Origin: DASYYE01 sp035946955
Lineage (GTDB): Bacteria; Actinomycetota; Actinomycetes; Streptosporangiales; Streptosporangiaceae
DNA: 27,087 nucleotides
NCBI GenBank assembly: GCA_035946955.1
Contig: DASYYE010000094.1
Span: forward strand, 1 to 27,087
Reading direction: 5' to 3'
The notes below the pieces were generated by a model. The model was not told the DNA's origin and made no database searches. It saw only the letters and a program-made list of their open reading frames with translations. The position numbers and the translations under genes are program-made. Of this stretch, positions 14,431-21,578 are shown one piece after another (the first letter of the stretch is position 1; every line of letters starts with the position of its first letter).

Positions 14431-15156
14431 CTAGGCGTTCGAGAACAGCGGGATGTTCGCCCCGCTCAGTGAGGCCAGCGGGGCGTCCAGCAGTGTCACG
14501 ACCAGCTCCGCGACATCACCCGGGGTCAGGCCGGGGCGCAGCGCCGGGTTGGCCCGGCGCAGCATCTCGGTGTCGACGGCGCCCGGGCTCAGGCAGACGG
14601 CGCTGATGCCGTGCGCCTTGCCCTCGACCGCGACCGCCTCGGTGAGGCCGATCACCCCGTACTTGGACACGTTGTAGGCGGCCAGCCCGGGGAACTTCTC
14701 GGTGGCGTAGACGCCTGACAGCGACCCGATGGTGATGATCCGGCCCTCACCGGCGGGGGCCATGGCCCGCAATGCCGCGCGGCAGCACAGGAAGGTCCCT
14801 GTCAGGTTCACCCCCAGCGTCTCCTCCCACACCGCCGACGTGGTCTCGGCGAACAGCGCGGGCGTCAGCACCCCGGCCGCGCAGACCAGCGCGCCGACCT
14901 GGCCGATCCGGGCGGCCTGGGCGAACAGGCGCTCGACCGCGGCCTCATCGCTCACATCCGTCGGCACGGGCGTGGCCTGGCCGCCCTCGTCCTTGATCCG
15001 GCCTGCCACGCCGTCGAGGGCTTCACCGTCCCGGGCGGCCAGCACGATGTGGGCGCCAGCCGCCGCCAGGGCCGCGGCGGTGGCCGCACCGATTCCGCGG
15101 CTGGCCCCCGTGACCACCGCCAGCCGTCCCGCCAGCCACCTAGCATCCATGGTCAC
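14431..15156 (-). CDS. Short-chain dehydrogenase/reductase, possible pterin reductase
   Basis: A 241-residue classical SDR. TGASRGIG (about 16-23) binds the nucleotide and AARDGE after strand 2 suggests NADP(H). CAAG, the serine in TIGSLSGVYA, and YNVSK (YxxxK) supply the catalytic residues. It begins at GTG 15156, whose last bases overlap the stop of the glycosyltransferase gene (GTGA); an ATG two codons later is an alternative. As the last gene of the PTPS-methyltransferase-glycosyltransferase-SDR operon, it could reduce a 6-pyruvoyl side chain as sepiapterin reductase does. SDR sequence alone does not show the substrate; sugar, alcohol or acyl substrates are equally allowed by the motifs. 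Confidence 0.9.
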   Translation of the reverse strand: MTMDARWLAGRLAVVTGASRGIGAATAAALAAAGAHIVLAARDGEALDGVAGRIKDEGGQATPVPTDVSDEAAVERLFAQAARIGQVGALVCAAGVLTPALFAETTSAVWEETLGVNLTGTFLCCRAALRAMAPAGEGRIITIGSLSGVYATEKFPGLAAYNVSKYGVIGLTEAVAVEGKAHGISAVCLSPGAVDTEMLRRANPALRPGLTPGDVAELVVTLLDAPLASLSGANIPLFSNA

Positions 15157-16274
15157 TCACCAGCCACTCGCCGGTAGAGGCGCTCGTGCGCGTCCAGGCT
15201 CAGCTCCAGGTCGAGGTGGCGTTCGGCGTACGTGCGGCAGGCCGGCCGGGAGATCCCAGCTGCCTTGGACACCGCCTCAGCGGCGGCCCGGACGTCATCG
15301 GGTGGCACCAGGAAACCGGTCACGCTGTCCATGATCACCTCACTGAGCCCACCGCGCCGGAACGCGACAACCGGCGTCCCGCACGCCTGCGCTTCGGCGG
15401 CGGCGAGCCCGAAGGGCTCGTCCCAGCGGGCGGGACACAACACTACGGCCGCCCGGGCCATGGCCTCCCACAGTGACGCCCGGGGCACTCCCGGGTGGAG
15501 GGTCACCCCTGGCCGGTCCCGCCGCGAGTCGATCTGCTCCCGGCTGTACCCGGGATCGTAGACGTCACCGTAGACGTCGATCGGCACGCCAGCCGCGCCG
15601 GCTATGTCGATGGCCTCGGCCGCGCCCTTCTCCGGGCTCAGCCTGCCCGCGAACAGCGCGCCCTGCCCTGCCGCCCCCGACCAGGCAATGTCACGGGTGG
15701 CCGGGTACGGCGGCAGGACCGCGTCGACGGGGACGACCTGGCGCCAGGCACTGGCCTGGAACCCCGACACCACGGCCACCGCCGGGGGCCTGCCGCGCCC
15801 GGCCACCTCACGCAGTGCTGCCGATACCGCCGTGTCCGGGGGCAGGTGGAGCGTGTGCACCACCGGTGCGGGCAGTGCCATCGCGAGCCGGACGGCGGGC
15901 GCGTCAAAGGCGTGGTTGTGGACCACGTCGTATTCCTTTGCCCGCACGGCTGAATACGCGGTGGTGAAGGCAGCCTCGGCCGCCGCCGCTGGCCCGGCTT
16001 GCTCCTCCCCCGTCGCTGGCCCGGCTCCCCCCTCCTCCGGCCCGCCCGTAGACTTCCCGAACGCACGGTAGAGCGTGCCTGCCAACGACCGCGGGTCGAT
16101 TCCGGTGTCGACCACATCGACGCCCGGGATCTGTGAGCCAACGGCGGCATAGACGTGCACTTCATGGCCGCGGCCGGTCAGGCCACGGGCCAAATCGGAC
16201 ACGAACGCCTGCGAACCGCCGGACTGTGGCTCCCGGATCGCCGTCACCAGCGGCGCCATGATCGCGATCTTCAT
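15153..16274 (-). CDS. GT4-type (group 1) glycosyltransferase
   Basis: A 373-residue GT-B fold retaining glycosyltransferase. The N-terminal half begins MKIAIMAPLVTAIREPQSGGSQAFVSDLARGLTGRGHEVHVYA, with the glycine-rich acceptor loop. The C-terminal half has LFAGRLSPEKGAAEAIDIA and the nucleotide-sugar site EPFGLAAAEAQACGTPVVA with the Glu286-x7-Glu294 pair. There is no signal peptide or membrane segment, so the acceptor is cytoplasmic or at the membrane face. An Ala/Gly/Glu-rich insert (about 75-98) is unusual. The gene overlaps the methyltransferase upstream (ATGA) and the SDR downstream (GTGA). Given FolE and PTPS nearby, a pterin acceptor is my hypothesis; cyanobacterial biopterin glucosyltransferase is a precedent for such chemistry. 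Confidence 0.92.
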   Translation of the reverse strand: MKIAIMAPLVTAIREPQSGGSQAFVSDLARGLTGRGHEVHVYAAVGSQIPGVDVVDTGIDPRSLAGTLYRAFGKSTGGPEEGGAGPATGEEQAGPAAAAEAAFTTAYSAVRAKEYDVVHNHAFDAPAVRLAMALPAPVVHTLHLPPDTAVSAALREVAGRGRPPAVAVVSGFQASAWRQVVPVDAVLPPYPATRDIAWSGAAGQGALFAGRLSPEKGAAEAIDIAGAAGVPIDVYGDVYDPGYSREQIDSRRDRPGVTLHPGVPRASLWEAMARAAVVLCPARWDEPFGLAAAEAQACGTPVVAFRRGGLSEVIMDSVTGFLVPPDDVRAAAEAVSKAAGISRPACRTYAERHLDLELSLDAHERLYRRVAGE

Positions 16275-17071
16275 CCTGCCAGCACCTTGAAGGCCAGGTC
16301 ACGCGGTGGGTTGATGCCGAGCACCTCGAAGGGGACGCTCCGCCAGCCACGCCGCCGGACCTCGTCGGCCGCACCGGGGTAGAAGACCTCGGACAGTTCT
16401 ACCGCCTCGTGGTGGCTGCCGAACTCCACCGACATTGGCCCAGGGAAGCTGACATGCCGGTAGCCGCGGGCGGTGAGCCAGTCGAGGTTGTTCGGCCAGA
16501 TGATGGCCACGCACCCGCCCGGCCTGCACACCCGCTCCATCTCGGCCAGGCCGGCCTCGCCGCCATGCCCCGCCGACGGGGTGAAGGCCGAGCATGCCAC
16601 GACGAGGCCAGCGAAACCGTCGGGCAGCGGGAGCTGGTCGAAGAACCCGGGGACCACCTGGACCCGGTCGCCGTGGCCAGCCGCCGCGAGCTTCCGCCGC
16701 AGGATCTGGCGCAGCGGCAGCGCGGGCTCGACCGCGACGACGCACTCCGCGCGCCCGGCGAGCTCCATGGTCAGCCGTCCGGTACCCGCCCCGACCTCGG
16801 CGATCCGGTCCACGTCGCGCGGCAGCCAGCCCACGACCCCCGGATGGAGTCGCTCGGCACTGGCCAGCCGATCATAGAGCTCCGGTTCGAGCCGGTACAG
16901 CAGTTCCCAGGCCAGCACCACGTCGCGCTGCGGGTCACCGTCCCCTTGTGGGACGAACCGGCTCGCCTCGTCAGGGGTGAACACGCCCAGGTCCGCGGCC
17001 GTATAGCGCCTTCGCACCTCCCGGCCCGCCCGTGCCCCGGCCGGGGGCGGTCCTGGACCTGTTCCGGCCAT
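16271..17071 (-). CDS. Class I SAM-dependent methyltransferase
   Basis: About 266 residues. Motif I is AEVGAGTGRLTMELAG, followed by the acidic strand-2 end VVAVEPAL and motifs around VQVVPGFFDQLPLPDGFAGLVVACSAFT and EMERVCRPGGCVAIIWPNN. The N-terminal ~90 residues (VRRRYTAADLGVFTPDEASRFVP...DVVLAWELLYRLEPELYDRL) form a helical lead-in typical of small-molecule methyltransferases of this group. The start is uncertain: ATG 17071 lies five bases past the PTPS stop, and GTG 17089 would overlap that gene. The stop overlaps the glycosyltransferase start by four bases. The substrate is unknown; in this operon a pterin or its sugar is a reasonable guess. Confidence 0.88.
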   Translation of the reverse strand: MAGTGPGPPPAGARAGREVRRRYTAADLGVFTPDEASRFVPQGDGDPQRDVVLAWELLYRLEPELYDRLASAERLHPGVVGWLPRDVDRIAEVGAGTGRLTMELAGRAECVVAVEPALPLRQILRRKLAAAGHGDRVQVVPGFFDQLPLPDGFAGLVVACSAFTPSAGHGGEAGLAEMERVCRPGGCVAIIWPNNLDWLTARGYRHVSFPGPMSVEFGSHHEAVELSEVFYPGAADEVRRRGWRSVPFEVLGINPPRDLAFKVLAG

Positions 17072-17075
17072 TGCC

Positions 17076-17483
17076 TCAGGCCCGGTCACCGACCTGAGCC
17101 CAGTTCTTGTCGGTCTCCCAGACCCGCACCGAGCGCAGCTGCCCGTCGGGGAACTCGGGGCGCAGCCGCTCCCAGAACGCCTGGGCCAGGTTCTCGGCGG
17201 TCGGGACGAGGCCCTTGAGCCACGGGACGTCGGTGTTGAGGTTGCGGTGGTCCACATCGCTCACGACCTGCCTGATCATGACGTCCGACAGCCACTTCAG
17301 GTCCACGACGTAGCCGCTGGCCTCGTCGACCTCGCCGCCCACGACCACCTCCAGGACGTAGTTGTGCCCGTGCAGGTTCGCGCACTTCCCGAATAGGCGC
17401 TGGTTCTCCTCATCAGACAGGCCCGGGTCGCACAACTGGTGCGCGGCATTGAACGTTTCGCAACGGCCGACCAGGACGGTCAT
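17076..17483 (-). CDS. 6-pyruvoyl/6-carboxytetrahydropterin synthase (PTPS/QueD family)
   Basis: A 135-residue T-fold enzyme acting on 7,8-dihydroneopterin triphosphate, the product of GTP cyclohydrolase I. The zinc ligands are His15 (NAAHQL), His38 and His40 (NLHGHNY). The catalytic Cys34 gives the CxxxHGH motif of PTPS-I/II, not the glutamate form used for folate bypass (PTPS-III). The Asp78-His79 pair (SDVDHRNLN) and the C-terminal Glu in VRVWETDKNW are present. The ATG at 17483 follows AGAGGGCGAGG. It heads a four-gene minus-strand operon and is divergent from the regulator-folE pair. The absence of queE and queC nearby argues against queuosine or 7-deazapurine synthesis; tetrahydrobiopterin-like chemistry is preferred. 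Confidence 0.93.
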   Translation of the reverse strand: MTVLVGRCETFNAAHQLCDPGLSDEENQRLFGKCANLHGHNYVLEVVVGGEVDEASGYVVDLKWLSDVMIRQVVSDVDHRNLNTDVPWLKGLVPTAENLAQAFWERLRPEFPDGQLRSVRVWETDKNWAQVGDRA

Positions 17484-17536
17484 CAGCCTCGCCCTCTTTC
17501 GCGAGCTTTTCTTAATGATAGAGTACAGAGGTGAGC
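17484..17536. promoter_or_regulatory. Short divergent promoter between the PTPS operon and the regulator-folE pair
   Basis: The two starts are separated by only 53 bp. The centre (CTTTTCTTAATGATAGAGTAC, about 17506-17525) is AT-rich against a GC-rich background, and TAATGAT/TATCATT could serve as -10 boxes on either strand. GAGGTG (17528-17533) is the ribosome binding site for the regulator ATG at 17537. The small gap means both transcripts are probably controlled at once, most simply by the adjacent HTH protein. Confidence 0.5.
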
Positions 17537-18226
17537 ATGTCGCGGAACGAGGCGGACCTGGCCTCGGTGAGCTGCCTGGACGACCGGGTACGGGGCCGCC
17601 TGTACGCGTTCGTGTGCGGGCGCAGCGAGCCGGTTGGGCGGGACGAGGCAGCGGCCGCGGTGGGCATTGGCCGCGCACTGGCCGTGTACCACCTGGACAA
17701 ACTCGTGGAGTCCGACCTGCTGACGGCCTCCTACCGGCGGCCACCCGGCCGTGGCGGCCCCGGTGCCGGGCGTCCGGCCAAGGTCTACGCCCGGTCGGCC
17801 AGCGAGTTCACGGTGAGCGTCCCGCCGCGGGAGTACCAGCTGGCAGCGTGCCTGCTGGTCCAGGCGGTCGCGGCCGACCCGAGCGGCCGGACCCGGGCTG
17901 CGCTGGACGACGCCGCCCGGCAACTGGGTGCTGAGCTGGGCAAGCGGCACCAGGCCGGTGGTGACGGGGGTGCTGGCCCGCGGGCGGCCGTGCAGAGCGC
18001 CCTGGCTGAGCACGGCTTCGAGCCGTGGCAGGACGACCACGGCACTGTCCGGATGCGCAACTGCCCGTTCCACCGCCTGGTGGAACAGCAGCCCGAGGTG
18101 GTCTGCCACATGAACCTCGCATTGATCCAAGGCCTGGTCGCGGGCTTGGGCGCCGGCAACCTGACCCCCGTCCTCGACCCAGGATCCGAGCACTGCTGCG
18201 TAGCCATACCCGCGGTCACGCCCTGA
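17537..18226 (+). CDS. Winged-helix regulator with C-terminal cysteines (SufR/ArsR-like)
   Basis: 229 residues. The N-terminal winged helix (about 10-85) reads DDRVRGRLYAFVCGRSEPVGRDEAAAAVGIGRALAVYHLDKLVESDLLTASY, then a basic Gly/Pro-rich wing (RRPPGRGGPGAGRPAKVYARS). The C-terminal part has Cys176 (RNCPFHRLVEQQPEVVC), Cys190, and Cys220-Cys221 (SEHCCVAI). This spacing recalls the cysteines that hold an Fe-S cluster in SufR-type repressors; metal or cluster binding here is inference. It lies 16 bp upstream of folE on the same strand and faces the PTPS operon across a 53-bp gap, so it is the likely regulator of the pterin genes. The ATG at 17537 has a better-placed ribosome binding site than the GTG at 17531. 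Confidence 0.85.
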   Translation: MSRNEADLASVSCLDDRVRGRLYAFVCGRSEPVGRDEAAAAVGIGRALAVYHLDKLVESDLLTASYRRPPGRGGPGAGRPAKVYARSASEFTVSVPPREYQLAACLLVQAVAADPSGRTRAALDDAARQLGAELGKRHQAGGDGGAGPRAAVQSALAEHGFEPWQDDHGTVRMRNCPFHRLVEQQPEVVCHMNLALIQGLVAGLGAGNLTPVLDPGSEHCCVAIPAVTP

Positions 18227-18242
18227 CATGGAGGGAGCCAAC

Positions 18243-19001
18243 ATGACAGCCTCCGCGCCTGCGCCGGCCCACGGCAGCAATGGCCATATGCCTGCCCCGC
18301 CACAGCACAGTTCAGTCAATGGCACGTCGCTCAATGGCACCCGGCCACCCCCAGCGCTGCTGGTAGCCGAGGGCGGCCTGGCACTCGACGAGGCCGTGAG
18401 CCTGGCGGTCGAGCAGGACGAACGGCAGCGGCCGGTGGACCTGGCGGCCGCGGAGCGGGCCGCTGCGGACTTCCTGACCGCGCTCGGGATCGACCTCGAC
18501 CGCGAGCAACGGCGGACCACACCCGCCAGGATGGCCCGCGCCTACGCGGAACTGCTTGCTGCGCAACCGTTCCAGCTCACCACCTTCCCCAACGACGAGG
18601 GCTACGACGAGCTCGTGCTCGCGCGCGCTATCCCTTTCCGTACCCTCTGTGAGCACCACATGCTGCTCTTCTCCGGGGTGGCCCACGTCGGCTACCTGCC
18701 CGGGGAGCGCATCCTGGGGCTGTCCAAACTGGCCCGGCTGGTCGAGCACTTCGCGGCACAGCCGCAGACCCAGGAGCGGCTGACCATGCAGATCGCCAAG
18801 AGCCTCGACGAGGCGCTGCACCCACGGGGGGTGGGAGTAGCCATGGAGGCCGAGCACACCTGCATGACCGAGCGCGGCATCCGCGCCCTCGGCGCCACCA
18901 CCGTCACCTCGGCCCTGCTCGGCGCGCTGCGCACCGACCCACGATGCCGCGCCGAGTTCTTCGCGCTGGCCCGCGTCCCGACCTCGCCAGGGCCGGGATA
19001 A
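18243..19001 (+). CDS. folE: GTP cyclohydrolase I
   Basis: A 252-residue enzyme that converts GTP to 7,8-dihydroneopterin triphosphate and formate, the entry step to folate and biopterin. The T-fold catalytic domain (about 65-245) contains PARMARAYAELL, the zinc-site CEHHMLLFSGVAHVGYLPG (Cys136, His138/139), LGLSKLARLVEHFAAQPQTQERLTMQIA, and EAEHTCMTERGIR (Cys207). A low-complexity N-terminal extension of about 60 residues includes a small repeat (VNGTS/LNGT). The ATG at 18243 follows GGAGGGAGCC; an in-frame ATG at 18228 overlaps that site. It sits outside any folate gene set here (no folP, folB or folK), which suggests a dedicated second copy for the pterin pathway encoded next door. Confidence 0.96.
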   Translation: MTASAPAPAHGSNGHMPAPPQHSSVNGTSLNGTRPPPALLVAEGGLALDEAVSLAVEQDERQRPVDLAAAERAAADFLTALGIDLDREQRRTTPARMARAYAELLAAQPFQLTTFPNDEGYDELVLARAIPFRTLCEHHMLLFSGVAHVGYLPGERILGLSKLARLVEHFAAQPQTQERLTMQIAKSLDEALHPRGVGVAMEAEHTCMTERGIRALGATTVTSALLGALRTDPRCRAEFFALARVPTSPGPG

Positions 19002-19044
19002 GCTCCGGCCCCGGCGCGTCCACAGCTGGCCCGCGTGGGTCATG

Positions 19045-20085
19045 TCATGTCGGCATGTCGTTGGACTTGGGCCCGGTGTGCGGGTTCGGCGGGCAGGCCA
19101 CCGAGCCCGTGATGAGGCAGTCGTTGACCAGGTCGTCCAGCCCGCCCGGGTTGTCCTGCGGGGCGTACTGCCACCCGTTCATGAAGTCGCCGTAGGCCTG
19201 GTACCAGGGCTTCATCGTGCCGTTCGCATTCTCGAACCCGAAATTCGGCGCCACCTCGGGGTCATTGATCCCGCAGGAGACCGGCTTGCCGCCTTTCATC
19301 TCGCCCAGGCACGGGTTGACGATGCCGGTATGGAAGCGGAGGTTGATGAGTGGCAGCAGTTTGGGGAAGTTCGCTGGGCAATTGGTGCCCGTGCCCCCGT
19401 TCGTGGGGTAGGAGAAATTGGCACCATTCGTGGCGGCCGCGCCGTTCCAGCAGCGGGGCACGATGACCCGCATGACCACGCCGTCCTGGTCCTGCGGCAG
19501 GTTGATGTAGGGGGTGCAGTTGTAGGGGTGGGTGTGGAACGGGGTTGACCCGCCGCACGCCCAGGACAGCACCCCGATCGGCTGCACGCCCGTGGCCTCA
19601 TCGTTGCCGCCCACTGTCTCCTCCCCGAAGGGGATGTTGGTGAGCTGGCTGCCGGTGGCATTGCCCTGGCCGTAGTAGGCCCGGATGTTGGTGTAGTGGC
19701 ACGCCGGGATGCCTGCGGCGTCCGTGACGCACGCACCGCCCACTCCGTGGTTGTTCTGCACCTCGCCAGGGCCGAGGGTGAGGGTCGGTGCCCAGTAGGC
19801 GGCGGTGTCCGTCGAGGTGGTGCAGGACGTGGCGCCGAGCCCGGCGCCGTGCAGGCTGGCAGGGGTCGAGTCCGGGTTGGTGGTGGTGTTCGCGAAGAAG
19901 TCGTTGTAGTACTCGGTGGTGGTGCTGCCGGGGTTTGTGATTGGGTCAAAGGTGCCCGAGGTCATGAACTCGCAGTGGATCCAGAAATCGACGACCGTCG
20001 CGGCATGGGCCATTGGTGCGAGGCTGGCCAGCACAAGCAGGTTGGCCATCAATGCGCTGAATACTAACCCGAGCCTGAGTTTCAC
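19045..20085 (-). CDS. Secreted DUF1996 domain protein
   Basis: 346 residues. A signal peptide (KLRLGLVFSALMANLLVLASLAPMAHA, about 1-28) precedes a DUF1996 domain: the mature part begins VVDFWIHCEFMTSGTFDPITNPG and contains the motif stretches GVLSWACGGSTPFHTHPYNCTPY, RVIVPRCWNG and LLPLINLRFHTGIVNPC. About ten cysteines in the exported part suggest disulfides. DUF1996 is common in fungi and actinomycetes; its biochemical role is not established to my knowledge. Asn, Gly and Thr are enriched compared with the cytoplasmic neighbours. GTG at 20085 follows GGGAGCAGGA and opens exactly on the signal peptide. It converges on folE with a 43-bp gap. Confidence 0.85.
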   Translation of the reverse strand: MKLRLGLVFSALMANLLVLASLAPMAHAATVVDFWIHCEFMTSGTFDPITNPGSTTTEYYNDFFANTTTNPDSTPASLHGAGLGATSCTTSTDTAAYWAPTLTLGPGEVQNNHGVGGACVTDAAGIPACHYTNIRAYYGQGNATGSQLTNIPFGEETVGGNDEATGVQPIGVLSWACGGSTPFHTHPYNCTPYINLPQDQDGVVMRVIVPRCWNGAAATNGANFSYPTNGGTGTNCPANFPKLLPLINLRFHTGIVNPCLGEMKGGKPVSCGINDPEVAPNFGFENANGTMKPWYQAYGDFMNGWQYAPQDNPGGLDDLVNDCLITGSVACPPNPHTGPKSNDMPT

Positions 20086-20129
20086 TCCTGCTCCCTCCCG
20101 CACAACTCTCCGTCACTTATGGTGCGCTT

Positions 20130-20711
20130 TCATGCTCCCATCTCGCGGCTGGGCGTTCCACTGACCCAGGTCACGGACCGGCCCAGGAACGCGGCGAGCT
20201 GGTCGGCTGGTGGACGGCTGCCGTCGCAGGGCTGGGGGTCGCCGAAGAACTTGCCGGGCCCACGCAGGGCGTCCGGCAGGTGCTGGGAAGCGGCGAGCAC
20301 CTGGGTGGACAGCTCCGGGTCCAGGTCGGTGGACTGGTGAGTGGCCTTTGCCAGGTCCCACGCGTGCACCAGCGCGTCGGTGGTCCGTATCCGGATGAAG
20401 TCCTCGCCGGTCATCTGGCCGACGGGCAGCCCGAACAGCGCCGACATACCGCCGGGGGCGGCGAACACCTCCTGGGCCGCGGCCGCGGTGGCCCGGTGTG
20501 CCTCGGCCACCTGGTCAGGGCGTGCTGGCGGCTCGGAACGCAGGCCAGCGCGTATGGCGACCTTTTCGTTGCCACCGATGACATGGTCGATCAACTCGCC
20601 CACGGTCCACTCCGGGCACGGTGTCAGGTCGTCCATCTGGCCGGGGCCGACACCGGCCAGGACGCCCGCGAAGACGTCTTGCGCGCGCTGGTGAGCGGCG
20701 AGTGGGTCCAC
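20130..20711 (-). CDS. TIGR03086 family metal-binding protein (DinB-like)
   Basis: 193 residues. The family motif CPEWTVGELIDHVIGGNEKVAIRAGL (about 29-54) carries the first metal-ligand histidine of the mycothiol-dependent maleylpyruvate isomerase-type fold. RTTDALVHAWDLAKAT (about 120-135) carries a second, and the end (QLAAFLGRSVTW) is typical of TIGR03086. The substrate is unknown; many members are thought to be mycothiol-S-transferases. GTG at 20711 is preceded by GGAGG at the right distance. It follows the RibD-like gene by 11 bp on the same strand, so the two are probably co-transcribed. Confidence 0.88.
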   Translation of the reverse strand: MDPLAAHQRAQDVFAGVLAGVGPGQMDDLTPCPEWTVGELIDHVIGGNEKVAIRAGLRSEPPARPDQVAEAHRATAAAAQEVFAAPGGMSALFGLPVGQMTGEDFIRIRTTDALVHAWDLAKATHQSTDLDPELSTQVLAASQHLPDALRGPGKFFGDPQPCDGSRPPADQLAAFLGRSVTWVSGTPSREMGA

Positions 20712-20722
20712 GGGAACCTCCG

Positions 20723-21367
20723 CTAGCGACGGGTGAAGGTGAGGTGGGTGACCCCGCTGGGGCTGCTCACCGCTTCTGTGTGGAAACGGCGTTCGATGCC
20801 TTCGAGCCCGTCCCACAGCGGCTCGCCGCGCCCCAGCAGGATGGGCACCACCACGACGTGCAGGTGGTCGATCAGGTCGGCGGCCAGGAACGCCCGGACG
20901 GTCGACGGGCCGCCGCCGATGCGGATATCCGCGTCCCCCGCGGCCTCGCGCGCCGCATCGAGGGCCTCGGCAGGGCTCGCGTCGAGGAAGTGGAACGTCG
21001 TGCCGCCGTCCATCTCAATGGCGGGCCGCAGATGGTGGGTGAGGACGAACACCGGGGTGTGGAAGGACGGGTTGTCGCCCCACCACCCTTTCCACTCCTC
21101 ATCCGCCCATGGGCCACGCTGCGGCCCGAACTTGTTCCGGCCCATGATCTCCGCGCCGATGCCCGGCTCCCATTGGCTGGCAAAAGCATCGTCAACACCG
21201 GTGCTGCCACCGGGATTGCCCCCCATGGCCTGGAAGGTCCGGGTCGGGAAGAACCACTCGTGCAACCGGTGTTCCGCATGCCCGAACGGGGCATCGAGGC
21301 GCTGCCCCTCGCCCGTGCCGAAGCCGTCCAGCGAGACCGAGAAGTTGTGCACGCGAACCTGTGACAT
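20723..21367 (-). CDS. Dihydrofolate reductase/RibD C-terminal family reductase
   Basis: A 214-residue NADPH-dependent reductase of the DHFR-like RibD_C group. It opens SQVRVHNFSVSLDGFGTGEGQ. The body includes GAEIMGRNKFGP, PVFVLTHHLRP, GGTTFHFLDASPAEALDAAREAAGDADIRIGGGPSTVRAFLAADLIDHLHVVVVPILLGRGEPL, the classic NADPH and pterin/flavin-like pocket. Substrates of this group are mostly unknown. It lies near but not in the pterin operon, separated from it by DUF1996 and TIGR03086 genes, so a link with that pathway is only a possibility. It is co-oriented with and closely spaced to the TIGR03086 gene. Confidence 0.9.
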   Translation of the reverse strand: MSQVRVHNFSVSLDGFGTGEGQRLDAPFGHAEHRLHEWFFPTRTFQAMGGNPGGSTGVDDAFASQWEPGIGAEIMGRNKFGPQRGPWADEEWKGWWGDNPSFHTPVFVLTHHLRPAIEMDGGTTFHFLDASPAEALDAAREAAGDADIRIGGGPSTVRAFLAADLIDHLHVVVVPILLGRGEPLWDGLEGIERRFHTEAVSSPSGVTHLTFTRR

Positions 21368-21379
21368 GACAGATGCCTA

Positions 21380-21442
21380 TCACGGCGCCCGGGTCGCTGG
21401 CTCGAACCGCGCGGTGAATCGGCGCAGCCGTTTCAACTGCTG
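21380..21442 (-). pseudogene. Relic of the tryptophanase/TPL gene 3' end
   Basis: On the minus strand this frame reads LVQQLKRLRRFTARFEPA and then stops shortly after. The intact lyase gene at 22488-23873 ends IVSQPKRLRHFTARFEPAR. At DNA level 21396-21439 matches 22495-22538 at 38 of 44 bases, by direct count. Nothing upstream of the match continues the lyase. This is the tail of a second lyase copy or the product of a duplication that left the YwqG-like gene between the two tails. Confidence 0.7.
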
Positions 21443-21578
21443 AACGAGATGGGGCGGGTGCCCGGGACAACCGCACGCCCCCACTTCGGCCCTTCACCCC
21501 CGGAGACGGCGAACGAGCGCTTCTCGTTGCGCTTAGATTGCCGTGATATTGGGTGCGGCGCATGCGGGCGACGCGACG

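Noticed and set aside
17076..17483. PTPS read as QueD of a queuosine or 7-deazapurine pathway
   Set aside because: QueE and QueC are not in the window and the neighbours are a glycosyltransferase, methyltransferase and SDR; the motif CxxxHGH fits both uses, so the assignment is kept open but not preferred.
18300..18345. Short repeat (TCAATGGCAC twice) in the folE N-terminal region
   Set aside because: It is a two-copy, 10-bp coding repeat in a low-complexity linker, not a regulatory or mobile element.
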